A stretch of 62,761 bases of DNA from Minwuia sp. Lineage in GTDB: Bacteria; Pseudomonadota; Alphaproteobacteria; Minwuiales; Minwuiaceae. The first letter of the stretch is position 1; each line of letters opens with the position of its first letter. Under the pieces are notes generated by a model that saw nothing but the letters and a program-made list of their open reading frames with translations, did not search any database and was not told the DNA's origin. The DNA lies in the NCBI GenBank assembly GCA_029210175.1, contig JARGPL010000002.1:1-62761 (forward strand). Direction: 5' to 3'. Made by a program: the position numbers and the translations under genes. Shown piece by piece: positions 9,263 through 18,086 of this stretch.

Positions 9263-11287
9263 ATGACCCCCACCAAACTCCTGATCGGCCAGATCACTGT
9301 TGTGTTCGCCATCGTCATCCTGGGCGTGTGGGCGGCGACGCAGTGGTGTGCGGATATGCTGGGCTATCAAGCGCAGTTGGGCAACCCGTGGTTCGTGCTG
9401 TTCGGCTGGCCGGTTTATGAGCCGTGGAAGCTGTTCCAATGGTGGTATTTTTACGAAGCCTATGCGCCCGAGGTTTTCGATAAGGCCGGGATGCTGGCGG
9501 CGGGCAGCGGTTTCATGGGCTGCGCGGCGGCGGTGATCGGTTCGCTGTGGCGGGCGCGGCAGAGCCGGTTGGTGACGACATATGGTTCTTCGCGCTGGGC
9601 TTTGCCGCGCGAGGTGCGGAAGGCCGGGCTGTTTCGGTCCGCAGGCGTGTTTCTGGGGCAGTTTCAGGAAAAATACCTGCGTCATGACGGGCCGGAGCAT
9701 GTCATGGCCTTTGCGCCGACGCGCTCCGGCAAGGGTGTCGGGCTGGTGGTGCCGACGCTTTTGTCGTGGACCGGCTCGGCGGTGATCCACGACATCAAAG
9801 GCGAGAACTGGCAATTGACAGCCGGCTGGCGCGCGAAGTTTTCGCATTGCCTGCTGTTCAACCCGACCGACCTACATTCCGCCCGTTACAATCCGTTGCT
9901 CGAAGTGCGCAAGGGAGCGAACGAGGTGCGCGACGTCCAGAATATTGCCGACATCCTCGTCGATCCCGAAGGCGCGCTCGAACGCCGGAACCATTGGGAG
10001 AAGACCAGCCATGCGTTGCTGGTGGGTGCGATCCTGCATGTGCTTTATGCCGAGGAAGAAAAAACGCTGGCGCGTGTGGCGACTTTTCTTTCTGACCCGA
10101 CACGGTCTTTTCCAGCAACGCTGAGGCGGATGATGGAGACCAATCATCTGGGAACGGCGGAAAATCCGGAGGTGCATCCGGTGGTGGCGTCGGCGGCCCG
10201 CGAGGTGCTGAACAAATCCGAGAATGAGCGTTCAGGTGTCTTGTCCACTGCCATGTCGTTCCTTGGGCTGTATCGTGATCCCACTGTGGCGGCGGCGACA
10301 TCGGCCTGTGACTGGCGCATCGCCGGTCTGATGGACGCCAAACATCCCGTCTCGCTTTATCTGGTCGTGCCGCCGTCGGATATCTCGCGCACCAAACCAC
10401 TGGTGCGGTTGATCCTTAATCAGATCGGGCGGCGGTTGACCGAGCGGCTGGAGGGCGACCCGAAGAAGTCGCGCAAGCACCAGCTTTTGATGATGCTGGA
10501 TGAGTTCCCCGCTTTGGGACGGCTGGATTTCTTCGAGACGGCACTGGCCTTCATGGCTGGTTACGGTATTCGCGCTTATCTCATCGCGCAGAGCCTCAAT
10601 CAGATTTCCAAAGCCTATGGCGAGAATAACGCCATCCTCGATAACTGCCATGTGCGAATTGCTTTCAGCAGCAATGACGAGCGTACCGCCAAGCGGATTT
10701 CCGATGCGCTGGGCACGGCCACCGAACTGCGCGCCATGCGCAATTATGCCGGCCACCGGCTGGCGCCGTGGTTGTCACACGTCATGGTATCGCGGCAGGA
10801 AACGGCGCGGCCCTTGCTCACGCCTGGTGAGGTCATGCAGCTTCCGCCGACGGATGAGTTGGTGCTGATCTCCGGCCTCGCGCCGATCCGCGCCCAAAAG
10901 CTGCGCTATTACGAGGATGGGAATTTCACCGAACGTGTGCTGCCCGTGCCCGCATTGGCGACAAGCGACTATGCCGACAAGCCTGAAGCGCGGCCCGATG
11001 ATTGGGGCAAGCAAGTGCGCAAGGCTGACACGCGGCTTGCCGCCCAAGATGATGCAAAATCGACCTCCACTGACGAAGGCGGGATGCAGCAACAGCGCCA
11101 TCCGGGGCTGGGCGAGGAAATTGTTAAAACCGCCGAACCCGAGCAGGGCGAATTGCCGAACCTCTTGGATGACGATCCTGACAGCACTGCCGATAAGAAG
11201 ATGATAGAGCGCGCCGCGACACCCGCGCGCGCCTATGGCGTGAATGAAGGCATGGGGCCGGACAGGGATCTGCTGGACGGGTTTTGA
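9263..11287 (+). CDS. traG: Type IV coupling protein TraG (VirD4 family)
   Basis: A 674-residue inner-membrane ATPase that links the relaxosome to the mating channel. The N-terminus has two membrane segments (residues about 8-27 and 75-92). Walker A is APTRSGKGVGLV (about residue 153) and Walker B is LLMMLDEFPALGRLD. The acidic, low-complexity C-terminus (after about residue 570) is typical of TraG. ATG 9263 is preferred over the in-frame TTG 9239 because AACGGAGCC lies at a suitable distance and MTPTKLLIGQ is the usual family start. It precedes the RHH regulator and trb operon in the standard order for this class of integrative element. Confidence 0.93.
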   Translation: MTPTKLLIGQITVVFAIVILGVWAATQWCADMLGYQAQLGNPWFVLFGWPVYEPWKLFQWWYFYEAYAPEVFDKAGMLAAGSGFMGCAAAVIGSLWRARQSRLVTTYGSSRWALPREVRKAGLFRSAGVFLGQFQEKYLRHDGPEHVMAFAPTRSGKGVGLVVPTLLSWTGSAVIHDIKGENWQLTAGWRAKFSHCLLFNPTDLHSARYNPLLEVRKGANEVRDVQNIADILVDPEGALERRNHWEKTSHALLVGAILHVLYAEEEKTLARVATFLSDPTRSFPATLRRMMETNHLGTAENPEVHPVVASAAREVLNKSENERSGVLSTAMSFLGLYRDPTVAAATSACDWRIAGLMDAKHPVSLYLVVPPSDISRTKPLVRLILNQIGRRLTERLEGDPKKSRKHQLLMMLDEFPALGRLDFFETALAFMAGYGIRAYLIAQSLNQISKAYGENNAILDNCHVRIAFSSNDERTAKRISDALGTATELRAMRNYAGHRLAPWLSHVMVSRQETARPLLTPGEVMQLPPTDELVLISGLAPIRAQKLRYYEDGNFTERVLPVPALATSDYADKPEARPDDWGKQVRKADTRLAAQDDAKSTSTDEGGMQQQRHPGLGEEIVKTAEPEQGELPNLLDDDPDSTADKKMIERAATPARAYGVNEGMGPDRDLLDGF

Positions 11288-11316
11288 GTAAGATCCCGCA
11301 AGTGATCGTGCGTCGT

Positions 11317-11335
11317 CGTACATAAAGGATATAAG
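11317..11335 (+). promoter_or_regulatory. Shared upstream motif CGTACATAAAGG-N2-ATAAG (copy 2, before the RHH gene)
   Basis: Second copy of the 19-bp motif also found before traG; the two copies differ only at the two bases between AAAGG and ATAAG. It lies 60 nt before ATG 11395, near the same distance as copy 1 from its gene (63 nt). The conserved position points to a common control site for traG and for the RHH-trb operon. Confidence 0.55.
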
Positions 11336-11394
11336 AGATTTCAGCGGCTTAGACGATCTTTGTTCTGACTTTCTATTTGTCAGGACAAGAATAC

Positions 11395-11871
11395 ATGAAG
11401 CCGCGCCACAATATTTACATCGACGAAGAGACCAGCGCCGAATTGGAGGCGCTGGCGGCAAAGCCTGGCGCATCGAAGTCGGCTATCGTCTCGGATGCCA
11501 TCCGTCATTACATCCGCCATCGCGGCGCGCATCAGATCGACGAGGCGCTGAAAATCCGTCTCGATCGGGTGACGCGCGACATGGGTCTCATTCGCCGCGA
11601 CCTCGATGTGCTGACCGAGAGCCTCGCCTTTTTCGTCAAGCTTTACCTCACCTTCAACGCGCATACCCCCGTGCCCGATCAAGCGGCGCAGGCGGTGGCG
11701 CGCGACCGTTTCCAGAAATTTGTCACACAGGTTGGCCGCCAGATCGCGGGCGGCAAACGCTCGCTTGGCGCCAAGGAGGGTGAGGAGCGGTCCGGCGATA
11801 GCCGGATCGAAACGTCCGGTGGACGTTTCGAAGGAACGAACGCCCGGAGCCACGCGGAGGGCCAAGAATGA
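11395..11871 (+). CDS. CopG-family ribbon-helix-helix regulator
   Basis: A 158-residue protein. Its N-terminus (KPRHNIYIDEETSAELEAL, then SKSAIVSDAIRHYI) is a ribbon-helix-helix DNA-binding fold. The middle part (LDRVTRDMGLIRRDLDVLTE) is the helical region seen in the CopG proteins that head trb operons. The last 33 residues (from about 127) are made by an inserted palindromic repeat, also found in trbE. ATG 11395 is chosen over upstream codons; the stop overlaps the trbB start (ATGA). It is the likely element-encoded repressor of the trb operon and perhaps of traG; the regulatory target is inferred from position. Confidence 0.82.
   Translation: MKPRHNIYIDEETSAELEALAAKPGASKSAIVSDAIRHYIRHRGAHQIDEALKIRLDRVTRDMGLIRRDLDVLTESLAFFVKLYLTFNAHTPVPDQAAQAVARDRFQKFVTQVGRQIAGGKRSLGAKEGEERSGDSRIETSGGRFEGTNARSHAEGQE
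11774..11862 (+). repeat. Protein-coding palindromic repeat, copy 1 (3' end of RHH gene)
   Basis: About 89 bp, nearly identical to 13883-13976. It holds a perfect 10-bp inverted repeat CGAAACGTCC-GGT-GGACGTTTCG (11808-11830) and a smaller stem TCCGGC-GATA-GCCGGA (11791-11806). The second copy has the stem TCCGCC-GCCA-GGCGGA, so two bases changed together and pairing is kept. It is translated in the same frame in both hosts (ERS..RIETSGGRFE.TNARS..EG). This resembles the palindromic elements inserted within genes of Rickettsia and other alphaproteobacteria. Confidence 0.85.
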
Positions 11872-12830
11872 GCGACACATCCGAAGAGCGCCGCCGCGCC
11901 ATGCTGAAAACCGCCATGGGGCCGGTGATTGCGCAGGCTTTGGGCGACCCTGCTGTGATCGAGGTGATGGTCAATCCCGATGGCAAGCTCTGGATCGACC
12001 GGCTCGGCGAAGGCCGCATCAATATCGGCGTGCGCATCCATCCGTCCGAGACCGAACGGATCATCCGCCTGGTGGCAAGCCATGTGCGCGCCGAGGTGAA
12101 TGCGGACAATCCCATCGTCAGTGCGGAACTGCCGTCTGGCGAGCGCTTCGAGGGGCTGCTGCCGCCGGTGGCGACGGGGCCGTGTTTTGCCATCCGCAAA
12201 CCGGCGACGAAGATACTGAGCATCACTGATTATGTCCGTGACCGGATCATGGTGCCGATCCAAGCCGAGGCTTTGCGCAAGGCCGTTCGGGAGCGGAAGA
12301 ACATTCTGGTTGCCGGTGGCACGTCTAGCGGCAAGACGACGCTGACCAACGCGCTCTTGGCCGAAATCGCCGATTGCGACGAGCGGGTGATCCTGATCGA
12401 GGATACGCGCGAGCTGCAATGCGCGGCCAAGGATTGCGTGGCGCTCAGAACCCGTGCAGGCGCAGTGTCGATGGGTGACCTGGTGCGCTCCACGCTGCGG
12501 CTCAGGCCAGACCGCATCATCGTCGGGGAAGTGCGCGGCGCGGAAGCGCTTGACATGCTCAAAGCCTGGAACACCGGCCATCCCGGCGGCATCGCCACTG
12601 TTCATGCAAATTCCGCCCGTTCGGCGCTCTATCGCATCGAACAGCTCGTGCAGGAAAGCGTCACCATCGTTCCGCGTCGCTTGATCGCTGATGCCATCGA
12701 CATGGTGGTGTTCATCGCCGGGCGCGGCAGTGATCGCCGCATCGATACCATCGCCGAAGTGACGGGTCTCGATGAGCATGGCGATTACGCCGTCACAATC
12801 CTTTCCCTCCCTCAGCTTCAGCAACTCTGA
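11868..12830 (+). CDS. trbB: Conjugal transfer ATPase TrbB (VirB11 family)
   Basis: A 320-residue cytoplasmic hexameric ATPase of the mating-pair-formation system. Walker A is AGGTSSGKTTLTN (about residue 145), followed by the Asp box (ILIEDTREL), Walker B RIIVGEVRG and the His box GIATVHANS. Length is normal for TrbB. The start overlaps the stop of the RHH gene (ATGA), so the operon is translationally coupled from the regulator onwards. Confidence 0.95.
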   Translation: MSDTSEERRRAMLKTAMGPVIAQALGDPAVIEVMVNPDGKLWIDRLGEGRINIGVRIHPSETERIIRLVASHVRAEVNADNPIVSAELPSGERFEGLLPPVATGPCFAIRKPATKILSITDYVRDRIMVPIQAEALRKAVRERKNILVAGGTSSGKTTLTNALLAEIADCDERVILIEDTRELQCAAKDCVALRTRAGAVSMGDLVRSTLRLRPDRIIVGEVRGAEALDMLKAWNTGHPGGIATVHANSARSALYRIEQLVQESVTIVPRRLIADAIDMVVFIAGRGSDRRIDTIAEVTGLDEHGDYAVTILSLPQLQQL

Positions 12831-12842
12831 AAAGGACACACC

Positions 12843-13151
12843 ATGCGCAAGAAGCTTCGATTTCTTCTTTCTTCCGCCCTCGCGTTTGCGTTTACGGCCC
12901 CGGCCTATGCGGCCGGTTCCGGCATGCCGTGGGAAGAGCCGCTGCAACGGATATTGGAATCGGTGCAAGGCCCGGTCGCCAAGATCGTCGCGGTGATCAT
13001 CATCATTCTCACCGGCCTGACACTGGCCTTTGGCGAAAGCTCGGGCGGTTTCCGGCGGCTGATCCAGATCGTCTTTGGCCTCTCCATCGCCTTCGCCGCC
13101 AGTTCGTTCTTCCTCTCCTTCTTCTCCTTTGGCGGCGGGGCACTCCTCTGA
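12843..13151 (+). CDS. trbC: Conjugal pilin TrbC (VirB2 family)
   Basis: A 102-residue pilin precursor with a long signal peptide (MRKKLRFLLSSALAFAFTAP, cut near AYAAG) and two hydrophobic segments (VAVIIIILTGLTLAF and VFGLSIAFAASSFFLSF) separated by a short charged loop, the TrbC/VirB2 pattern. It is the structural subunit of the conjugative pilus. The start lies 12 nt after trbB and the stop overlaps trbD (TGATG). Confidence 0.92.
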   Translation: MRKKLRFLLSSALAFAFTAPAYAAGSGMPWEEPLQRILESVQGPVAKIVAVIIIILTGLTLAFGESSGGFRRLIQIVFGLSIAFAASSFFLSFFSFGGGALL

Positions 13152-13411
13152 TGGCCGCTATTCAAGGATTTGAAGTCCCCGTCCATCGCGCGCTAACCGA
13201 GCCGATCTTGCTCGGCGGCGCGCCGCGTGCGGTCGCCATCTTGAATGGCACGCTCGCAGCCGCCATCGGCCTCGGCCTCCAGCAATGGATCGCCGGGGTC
13301 GTGATCTTCGTTGCCGGGCATACGCTCGCCGTGTTCGCCGCCAAGCGCGATCCGGATTTCATGGCCGTGCTCGCCCGCCACCTGCGTCAACGGGGGTGGT
13401 GGCGATGCTGA
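13151..13411 (+). CDS. trbD: Conjugal transfer protein TrbD (VirB3 family)
   Basis: An 86-residue inner-membrane protein beginning MAAIQGFEVPVHRALTEPIL, the usual TrbD opening, with a hydrophobic hairpin (VAILNGTLAAAIGLGL and GVVIFVAGHTLAVF). VirB3-type proteins work with the VirB4/TrbE ATPase encoded next. ATG 13151 overlaps the trbC stop; the 3' end overlaps the trbE start by 7 nt. Confidence 0.92.
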   Translation: MAAIQGFEVPVHRALTEPILLGGAPRAVAILNGTLAAAIGLGLQQWIAGVVIFVAGHTLAVFAAKRDPDFMAVLARHLRQRGWWRC

Positions 13412-15984
13412 ACATTGGTGAATACCGTAACAAGGCCGATCGGCTTGCCGATCTTCTGCCCTGGGCGGCATTGATCGCTCCGGGTGTTGTCCTCAACAAG
13501 GACGGCAGTTTCCAGCGTAGCCTCCGCTTTCGCGGTCCTGACTTGGAAAGCGCCACAGAGGCCGAACTTGTCGGTCTCTGCGCCCGCGCCAATAATGCGC
13601 TGAAGCGTCTCGGCTCCGGCTGGGCGCTGTTTTTCGACGCAGAGCGTCTTGAGGCGCAGCATTATCCGTCATCGGAATTTCCTGACGCCGCCTCATGGCT
13701 GGTCGATGAAGAACGCAGGGCGGCTTTTGAAGGTGAGCCGGATCAGCAATCGCTCCAGTGGAGCGATTGCCCGGCGAACGCACGAGGCCAGCATTTCGAG
13801 AGCCGCTATCACCTGACGCTTCTTTATATGCCGCCGCCCGACGCGCAGGCGCGTACCGAAAATGCGCTGCTGGATCGAGGCCGGGAGGGGGGTGAGGAGC
13901 GGTCCGCCGCCAGGCGGATCGAAACGTCCGGTGGACGTTTCGAAGCGACGAACGCCCGGAGCGCAAGCGAAGGGCTGGCTGGCATTCGGAACTGGCGGCA
14001 GGAAATGGCCCGGTTCCGGGATGAGACCGAGCGGGTACTGGACCTTTTGTCCGGCTTCCTGCCCGAGATCCGCGCGCTCGATGACGCCGAGACCCTGACC
14101 TTCCTGCATGGGACGATTTCGACAAAGCGTCACCTGGTCGCTGTGCCGGAAACGCCGATGTATCTCGACGGTGTGCTGGTCGACACGCCGCTGACCGGCG
14201 GGCTGGAGCCGATGCTGGGTGAAAAGCATATCCGCACTCTGACCATCCTTGGTTTTCCCAACACGACCCGCCCCGGCGTTCTTGATGCGCTCAACCATCA
14301 GGATTTTTCCTATCGCTGGGTGACGCGGTTTATCCCGCTCGACAAGACCGCGGCGACCAAGGTTCTGACGCGCCTGCGTCGGCAGTGGTTCGCCAAGCGC
14401 AAGTCGATCACCGCAGTTTTACGTGAGGTGCTGACCAATGAGGCGGCGCCCCTGGTCGATAGCGACGCCGACAACAAGGCGCTCGACGCCGACGCTGCCT
14501 TGCAGGCGCTCGGCGGCGACCATGTCGGTTTCGGCTCTCTCACAACGACGATCACCGTGTTCGATAAGGACCGACAGGCCGCAGAGGAAAAAGCCCGCGC
14601 TATTGAGCGGATCGTCAACGGATTGGGTTTCACCTGCATCCGGGAAAGCGTCAATGCGGTCGAAGCTTGGCTCGGCTCGTTGCCCGGTCACGTCTATGCC
14701 AATGTCCGCCAGCCGCTGGTCCACACGCTGAACCTCGCCCATCTGATGCCGCTTTCGGCGGTCTGGGCCGGACCGGCGCGCAATACCCATATCGATGCAC
14801 CGCCGCTTCTCTATGCCGAAACCAGTGGCGCGACACCGTTCCGCCTTTCCACCCATGTCGGCGACGTTGGGCACATGCTGATCGTCGGCCCGACCGGCGC
14901 CGGCAAGTCGGTGCTGCTGTCGCTGATCGCCATGCAGTTCCGCCGCTATGCTGGCGCGCAGGTTTACATCTTCGACAAGGGAAATTCCGCTCGCGCAGCC
15001 GTGCTGACCATGGGCGGCGAGCATCATGCGCTCGGCGCTGATGGGTCACTTGCCTTTCAGCCTCTGAGAAATATCGACGATCCCGCCACCCGAAGCTGGG
15101 CGGCGGAATGGATCGGCGCGTTGCTGACGCATGAGAAACTCACTGTCACGCCAGAGGTGAAGGAGGCCATCTGGTCGGCGCTTACAAACCTTGCCAGCGC
15201 GCCAGCGGCGGAACGCACGCTCACCGGGCTCACGGTGCTGCTGCAATCCAACCCGATCAAGGCGGCACTGCAACCCTATACGCTTGACGGTCCCTTCGGT
15301 CGGTTACTCGATGCCGCGGATGACCGGCTGGCGCTGTCGGATGTCCAGTGCTTCGAGACCGAGGAACTGATGCACCAGGCAGGTGTCGTGCTGCCCGTGC
15401 TGACCTATCTGTTCCATCGCCTCGAAGAACGGTTTGACGGGCGGCCGACGCTGCTGATTCTCGATGAAGCCTGGGTGTTTCTCGATAATCCGCTTTTCGC
15501 CGCCCGCATCCGCGAATGGCTCAAAGTGCTGCGCAAGAAGAATGTCTCGGTGATCTTCGCCACGCAGTCGCTGGCGGACATCGCGGATTCCTCGATTGCG
15601 CCGGCCATCATTGAGAGCTGCCCGCAGCGCATCTTTCTGCCCAATGACCGGGCGGTCGAGCCACAGGCGCGGGCGGCCTATGAGCGTTTCGGATTGAACG
15701 AACGCCAGATTGAGCTGATTGCCCGCGCCACGCCCAAGCGCCATTACTACCTGCAATCACGGCGCGGCAACCGGTTGTTCGAACTCGGCCTCGGCCCCAT
15801 CGCCTTGGCGCTTTGCGGCGCATCCGATCCCGCAGCGCAAACTCTCATCGACGCCATCCTGGCCGAACACGGCCTTGCCGAACATGGGCCGGAGGATTTC
15901 GCCGCCCGGTTCCTCAAAGCACGCGGCCTCGATTGGGTCGCCGATCTTATCAGTCAATTCCCTCAACACGGAGAACCATCATGA
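13405..15984 (+). CDS. trbE: Conjugal transfer ATPase TrbE (VirB4 family) with an inserted repeat
   Basis: An 859-residue VirB4-type ATPase energising pilus assembly and transfer. It starts MLNIGEYRNKADRLADLLPW and has Walker A GPTGAGKSVLLSL (about residue 497) and Walker B LLILDEAWVFLDNP (about residue 684). It is longer than usual because a palindromic repeat (13883-13976) adds about 31 residues near positions 160-190. The repeat keeps the frame, so the protein is probably still made. ATG 13405 is chosen by homology although an upstream GTG exists within trbD. The stop overlaps trbJ (ATGA). Confidence 0.94.
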   Translation: MLNIGEYRNKADRLADLLPWAALIAPGVVLNKDGSFQRSLRFRGPDLESATEAELVGLCARANNALKRLGSGWALFFDAERLEAQHYPSSEFPDAASWLVDEERRAAFEGEPDQQSLQWSDCPANARGQHFESRYHLTLLYMPPPDAQARTENALLDRGREGGEERSAARRIETSGGRFEATNARSASEGLAGIRNWRQEMARFRDETERVLDLLSGFLPEIRALDDAETLTFLHGTISTKRHLVAVPETPMYLDGVLVDTPLTGGLEPMLGEKHIRTLTILGFPNTTRPGVLDALNHQDFSYRWVTRFIPLDKTAATKVLTRLRRQWFAKRKSITAVLREVLTNEAAPLVDSDADNKALDADAALQALGGDHVGFGSLTTTITVFDKDRQAAEEKARAIERIVNGLGFTCIRESVNAVEAWLGSLPGHVYANVRQPLVHTLNLAHLMPLSAVWAGPARNTHIDAPPLLYAETSGATPFRLSTHVGDVGHMLIVGPTGAGKSVLLSLIAMQFRRYAGAQVYIFDKGNSARAAVLTMGGEHHALGADGSLAFQPLRNIDDPATRSWAAEWIGALLTHEKLTVTPEVKEAIWSALTNLASAPAAERTLTGLTVLLQSNPIKAALQPYTLDGPFGRLLDAADDRLALSDVQCFETEELMHQAGVVLPVLTYLFHRLEERFDGRPTLLILDEAWVFLDNPLFAARIREWLKVLRKKNVSVIFATQSLADIADSSIAPAIIESCPQRIFLPNDRAVEPQARAAYERFGLNERQIELIARATPKRHYYLQSRRGNRLFELGLGPIALALCGASDPAAQTLIDAILAEHGLAEHGPEDFAARFLKARGLDWVADLISQFPQHGEPS
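13883..13976 (+). repeat. Protein-coding palindromic repeat, copy 2 (inside trbE)
   Basis: About 94 bp, matching the copy at 11774-11862. The core palindrome CGAAACGTCC-GGT-GGACGTTTCG is at 13920-13942 and is identical in both copies. The upstream stem TCCGCC-GCCA-GGCGGA is at 13903-13918. The stem of copy 1 differs by a compensating base-pair change. It encodes ERSAARRIETSGGRFEATNA in the trbE frame, within the N-terminal non-ATPase domain. Confidence 0.88.
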
Positions 15985-16709
15985 AACGCGCATCCCTTGC
16001 GGCGCTCGTCGCCGCTTCACTTTCTATTCCCTTGGCCGTCCCCTTGGCCATCACCATGCCGCAGACGGCTCATGCCGCCTGGCCGGTCTTCGATGCCACG
16101 AACTATGGCCAAAATGTTCTTCAGGCCGCCCGCGCCCTGGAACAGATCAACAACCAGATTCAACAGCTCCAGAACCAGGCGACCATGTTGCAGAACATGG
16201 CGAAGAACCTTCAGCGGTTGGATTTTTCTTCGCTCGGTCAGATGCAGGGCGCGCTCAATCGCATCGATGGGCTGATGATGCAGGCGGAAGGGCTGAGCTT
16301 CGACCTGACGCAACTCGAAGGCCAGTGGCGGCAGCAATATCCCGATAGCTACGACGCTTCCATCACCGTCAGCGATATGGCGACGGCGGCGCGCGAGCGC
16401 TGGCAGAACAGCATGAACGCCTACCGCCAGACCATGCGCGTGCAATCGCAGATCGTCGAGAATGTGCAGGCCGATCAGGGGCTGCTCACCAATCTCGTCA
16501 ATCAGAGCCAGGGCGCGGCGGGCGCATTGCAGGCGCAGCAGGCCGCGAACCAACTCCTCGCGCTGTCGACAAAGCAGCAGATGCAGATCCAGACGCTGAT
16601 GGCCACGCATTACCGCTCGCAAGCCGAGGAAGCCGCACGCAAAGCGCAATCCGAAGAGGCCGCGCGCGAGACAACCAAGCGCTTCCTTGGTTCCGGCAAA
16701 GCCTATTGA
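15981..16709 (+). CDS. trbJ: Conjugal transfer protein TrbJ (VirB5-like)
   Basis: A 242-residue secreted protein. Its signal peptide spans about residues 1-33 (ending TAHAAW), followed by a helical Gln/Asn-rich region (ALEQINNQIQQLQNQATMLQ) typical of TrbJ/VirB5 minor pilus components. ATG 15981 overlaps the trbE stop (ATGA) behind GGAG. No separate trbK is found between this gene and trbL, as in other element-type trb clusters. Confidence 0.93.
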   Translation: MKRASLAALVAASLSIPLAVPLAITMPQTAHAAWPVFDATNYGQNVLQAARALEQINNQIQQLQNQATMLQNMAKNLQRLDFSSLGQMQGALNRIDGLMMQAEGLSFDLTQLEGQWRQQYPDSYDASITVSDMATAARERWQNSMNAYRQTMRVQSQIVENVQADQGLLTNLVNQSQGAAGALQAQQAANQLLALSTKQQMQIQTLMATHYRSQAEEAARKAQSEEAARETTKRFLGSGKAY

Positions 16710-16727
16710 TCCGGGGAAGGCGGCGTC

Positions 16728-18083
16728 ATGAATAATTTGGGCATCATCGACACTTTCATGGAAACCTTCAGCCAGTATATCGATTCTGGCTTCGGGCTGC
16801 TGTCGGGCGATGTCGCCTTTCTCACCTCGATCCTGATTGGCATCGATATCACGCTGGCGGGCCTGTTCTGGGCTTTGGGCGGCGAAGACAACGTTTTAGG
16901 CCGCCTTATCAAAAAGGTGCTCTATGTCGGCGTCTTCGCCTACATTCTGAACAACTTTCAGAACCTCGCCGACATTATCTACCGCTCATTCTCCGGCCTT
17001 GGCATCCAGGCCGCGCCCGGCGGCATGACCGCCGATGATCTTTTGAAGCCCGGCAAGATCGCCGCCATCGGATACGAGGCGGCCTATCCACTGCTCGAAC
17101 AGGTGAGCAATCTCGTCGGCTTCCCGGAAATTTTTGGCAATGCGCTGACCGTCTTCGTGCTGCTGGTGGCGTGGTTCCTCGTCCTGATCGCCTTTTTCAT
17201 TCTGGCGATCCAGCTTTTCATCACCGTGCTGGAATTCAAGCTAACGACGCTGGCCGGTTTCGTACTGGTGCCCTTCGCGCTGTGGAACAAGACGTCGTTC
17301 CTGGCCGAACGGGTGCTCGGCAATGTGATTTCCTCGGGCATCAAGGTGATGGTGCTGGCCGTCATTGCGGGCATTGGCTCGACGCTGTTTTCCACCTTTA
17401 CGACCGGCCTTCAGGGGCAGGAACCGGACCTTGCCGCCGCCATGTCGCAGGTATTGGGTGCGCTGGCTTTGCTCGGTCTTGGTATTTTCGGCCCCGGCAT
17501 TGCCTCGGGGCTTGTGTCCGGCGCACCGCAACTCGGGGCGGGCGCAGCGCTTGGCACAGCGGGTGCTGCCGCAGGGGCGGCGATGCTTGCCGGTGGCGCG
17601 GCCATGGCTGGTGCGCGCATAGCCGCTGGCGGCGGTCTTTCCGCGATCCGCGCCGGAACCGCCATGGGATCGGCGGCTTCCACCTCTTTCCAAATGGGCC
17701 AGGCCACCTCCGGCGCTTCGGGCATGGCTGGTGCCGCTGCCGGAATGTCTGGCGTTGCCCGTGCCGCTGGTGGGGCCGCTATGCAATCCGCACGTTCCGT
17801 CGCAGGTCGCGCGGGATCATCATTGAAACAAAGTGCTGACGCTGGCCGTCGAGGCGCATGGACATCCACTGGTGGCACGCCGACCGCCTCCATGACTGAG
17901 GTCGCCGCATCCGTCAGCCCGCAGAGCAATGCCCTGCCCGCCAACGCGCCACCTGACTGGGCCAAGCGCATCCGCTCCGAGCAGACCGCCCGCGCCAGCC
18001 GCCATGCGGTCAGCCAAGCCATCAAAGACGGCGACCGTCCCGGCAGCGGTGCCAATCCCTCCATTCATCAAAAGGACGATTGA
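16728..18083 (+). CDS. trbL: Conjugal transfer protein TrbL (VirB6 family)
   Basis: A 451-residue polytopic inner-membrane protein with about six hydrophobic segments between residues 30 and 260, then an Ala/Gly/Met-rich tail to residue 370 and a polar C-terminus (SEQTARASRHAVSQAIKDGD), the normal TrbL layout. It forms part of the channel through which the DNA passes. The start is 18 nt after trbJ with GGGGAAGGCGG upstream. Confidence 0.93.
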   Translation: MNNLGIIDTFMETFSQYIDSGFGLLSGDVAFLTSILIGIDITLAGLFWALGGEDNVLGRLIKKVLYVGVFAYILNNFQNLADIIYRSFSGLGIQAAPGGMTADDLLKPGKIAAIGYEAAYPLLEQVSNLVGFPEIFGNALTVFVLLVAWFLVLIAFFILAIQLFITVLEFKLTTLAGFVLVPFALWNKTSFLAERVLGNVISSGIKVMVLAVIAGIGSTLFSTFTTGLQGQEPDLAAAMSQVLGALALLGLGIFGPGIASGLVSGAPQLGAGAALGTAGAAAGAAMLAGGAAMAGARIAAGGGLSAIRAGTAMGSAASTSFQMGQATSGASGMAGAAAGMSGVARAAGGAAMQSARSVAGRAGSSLKQSADAGRRGAWTSTGGTPTASMTEVAASVSPQSNALPANAPPDWAKRIRSEQTARASRHAVSQAIKDGDRPGSGANPSIHQKDD

Positions 18084-18086
18084 TCC

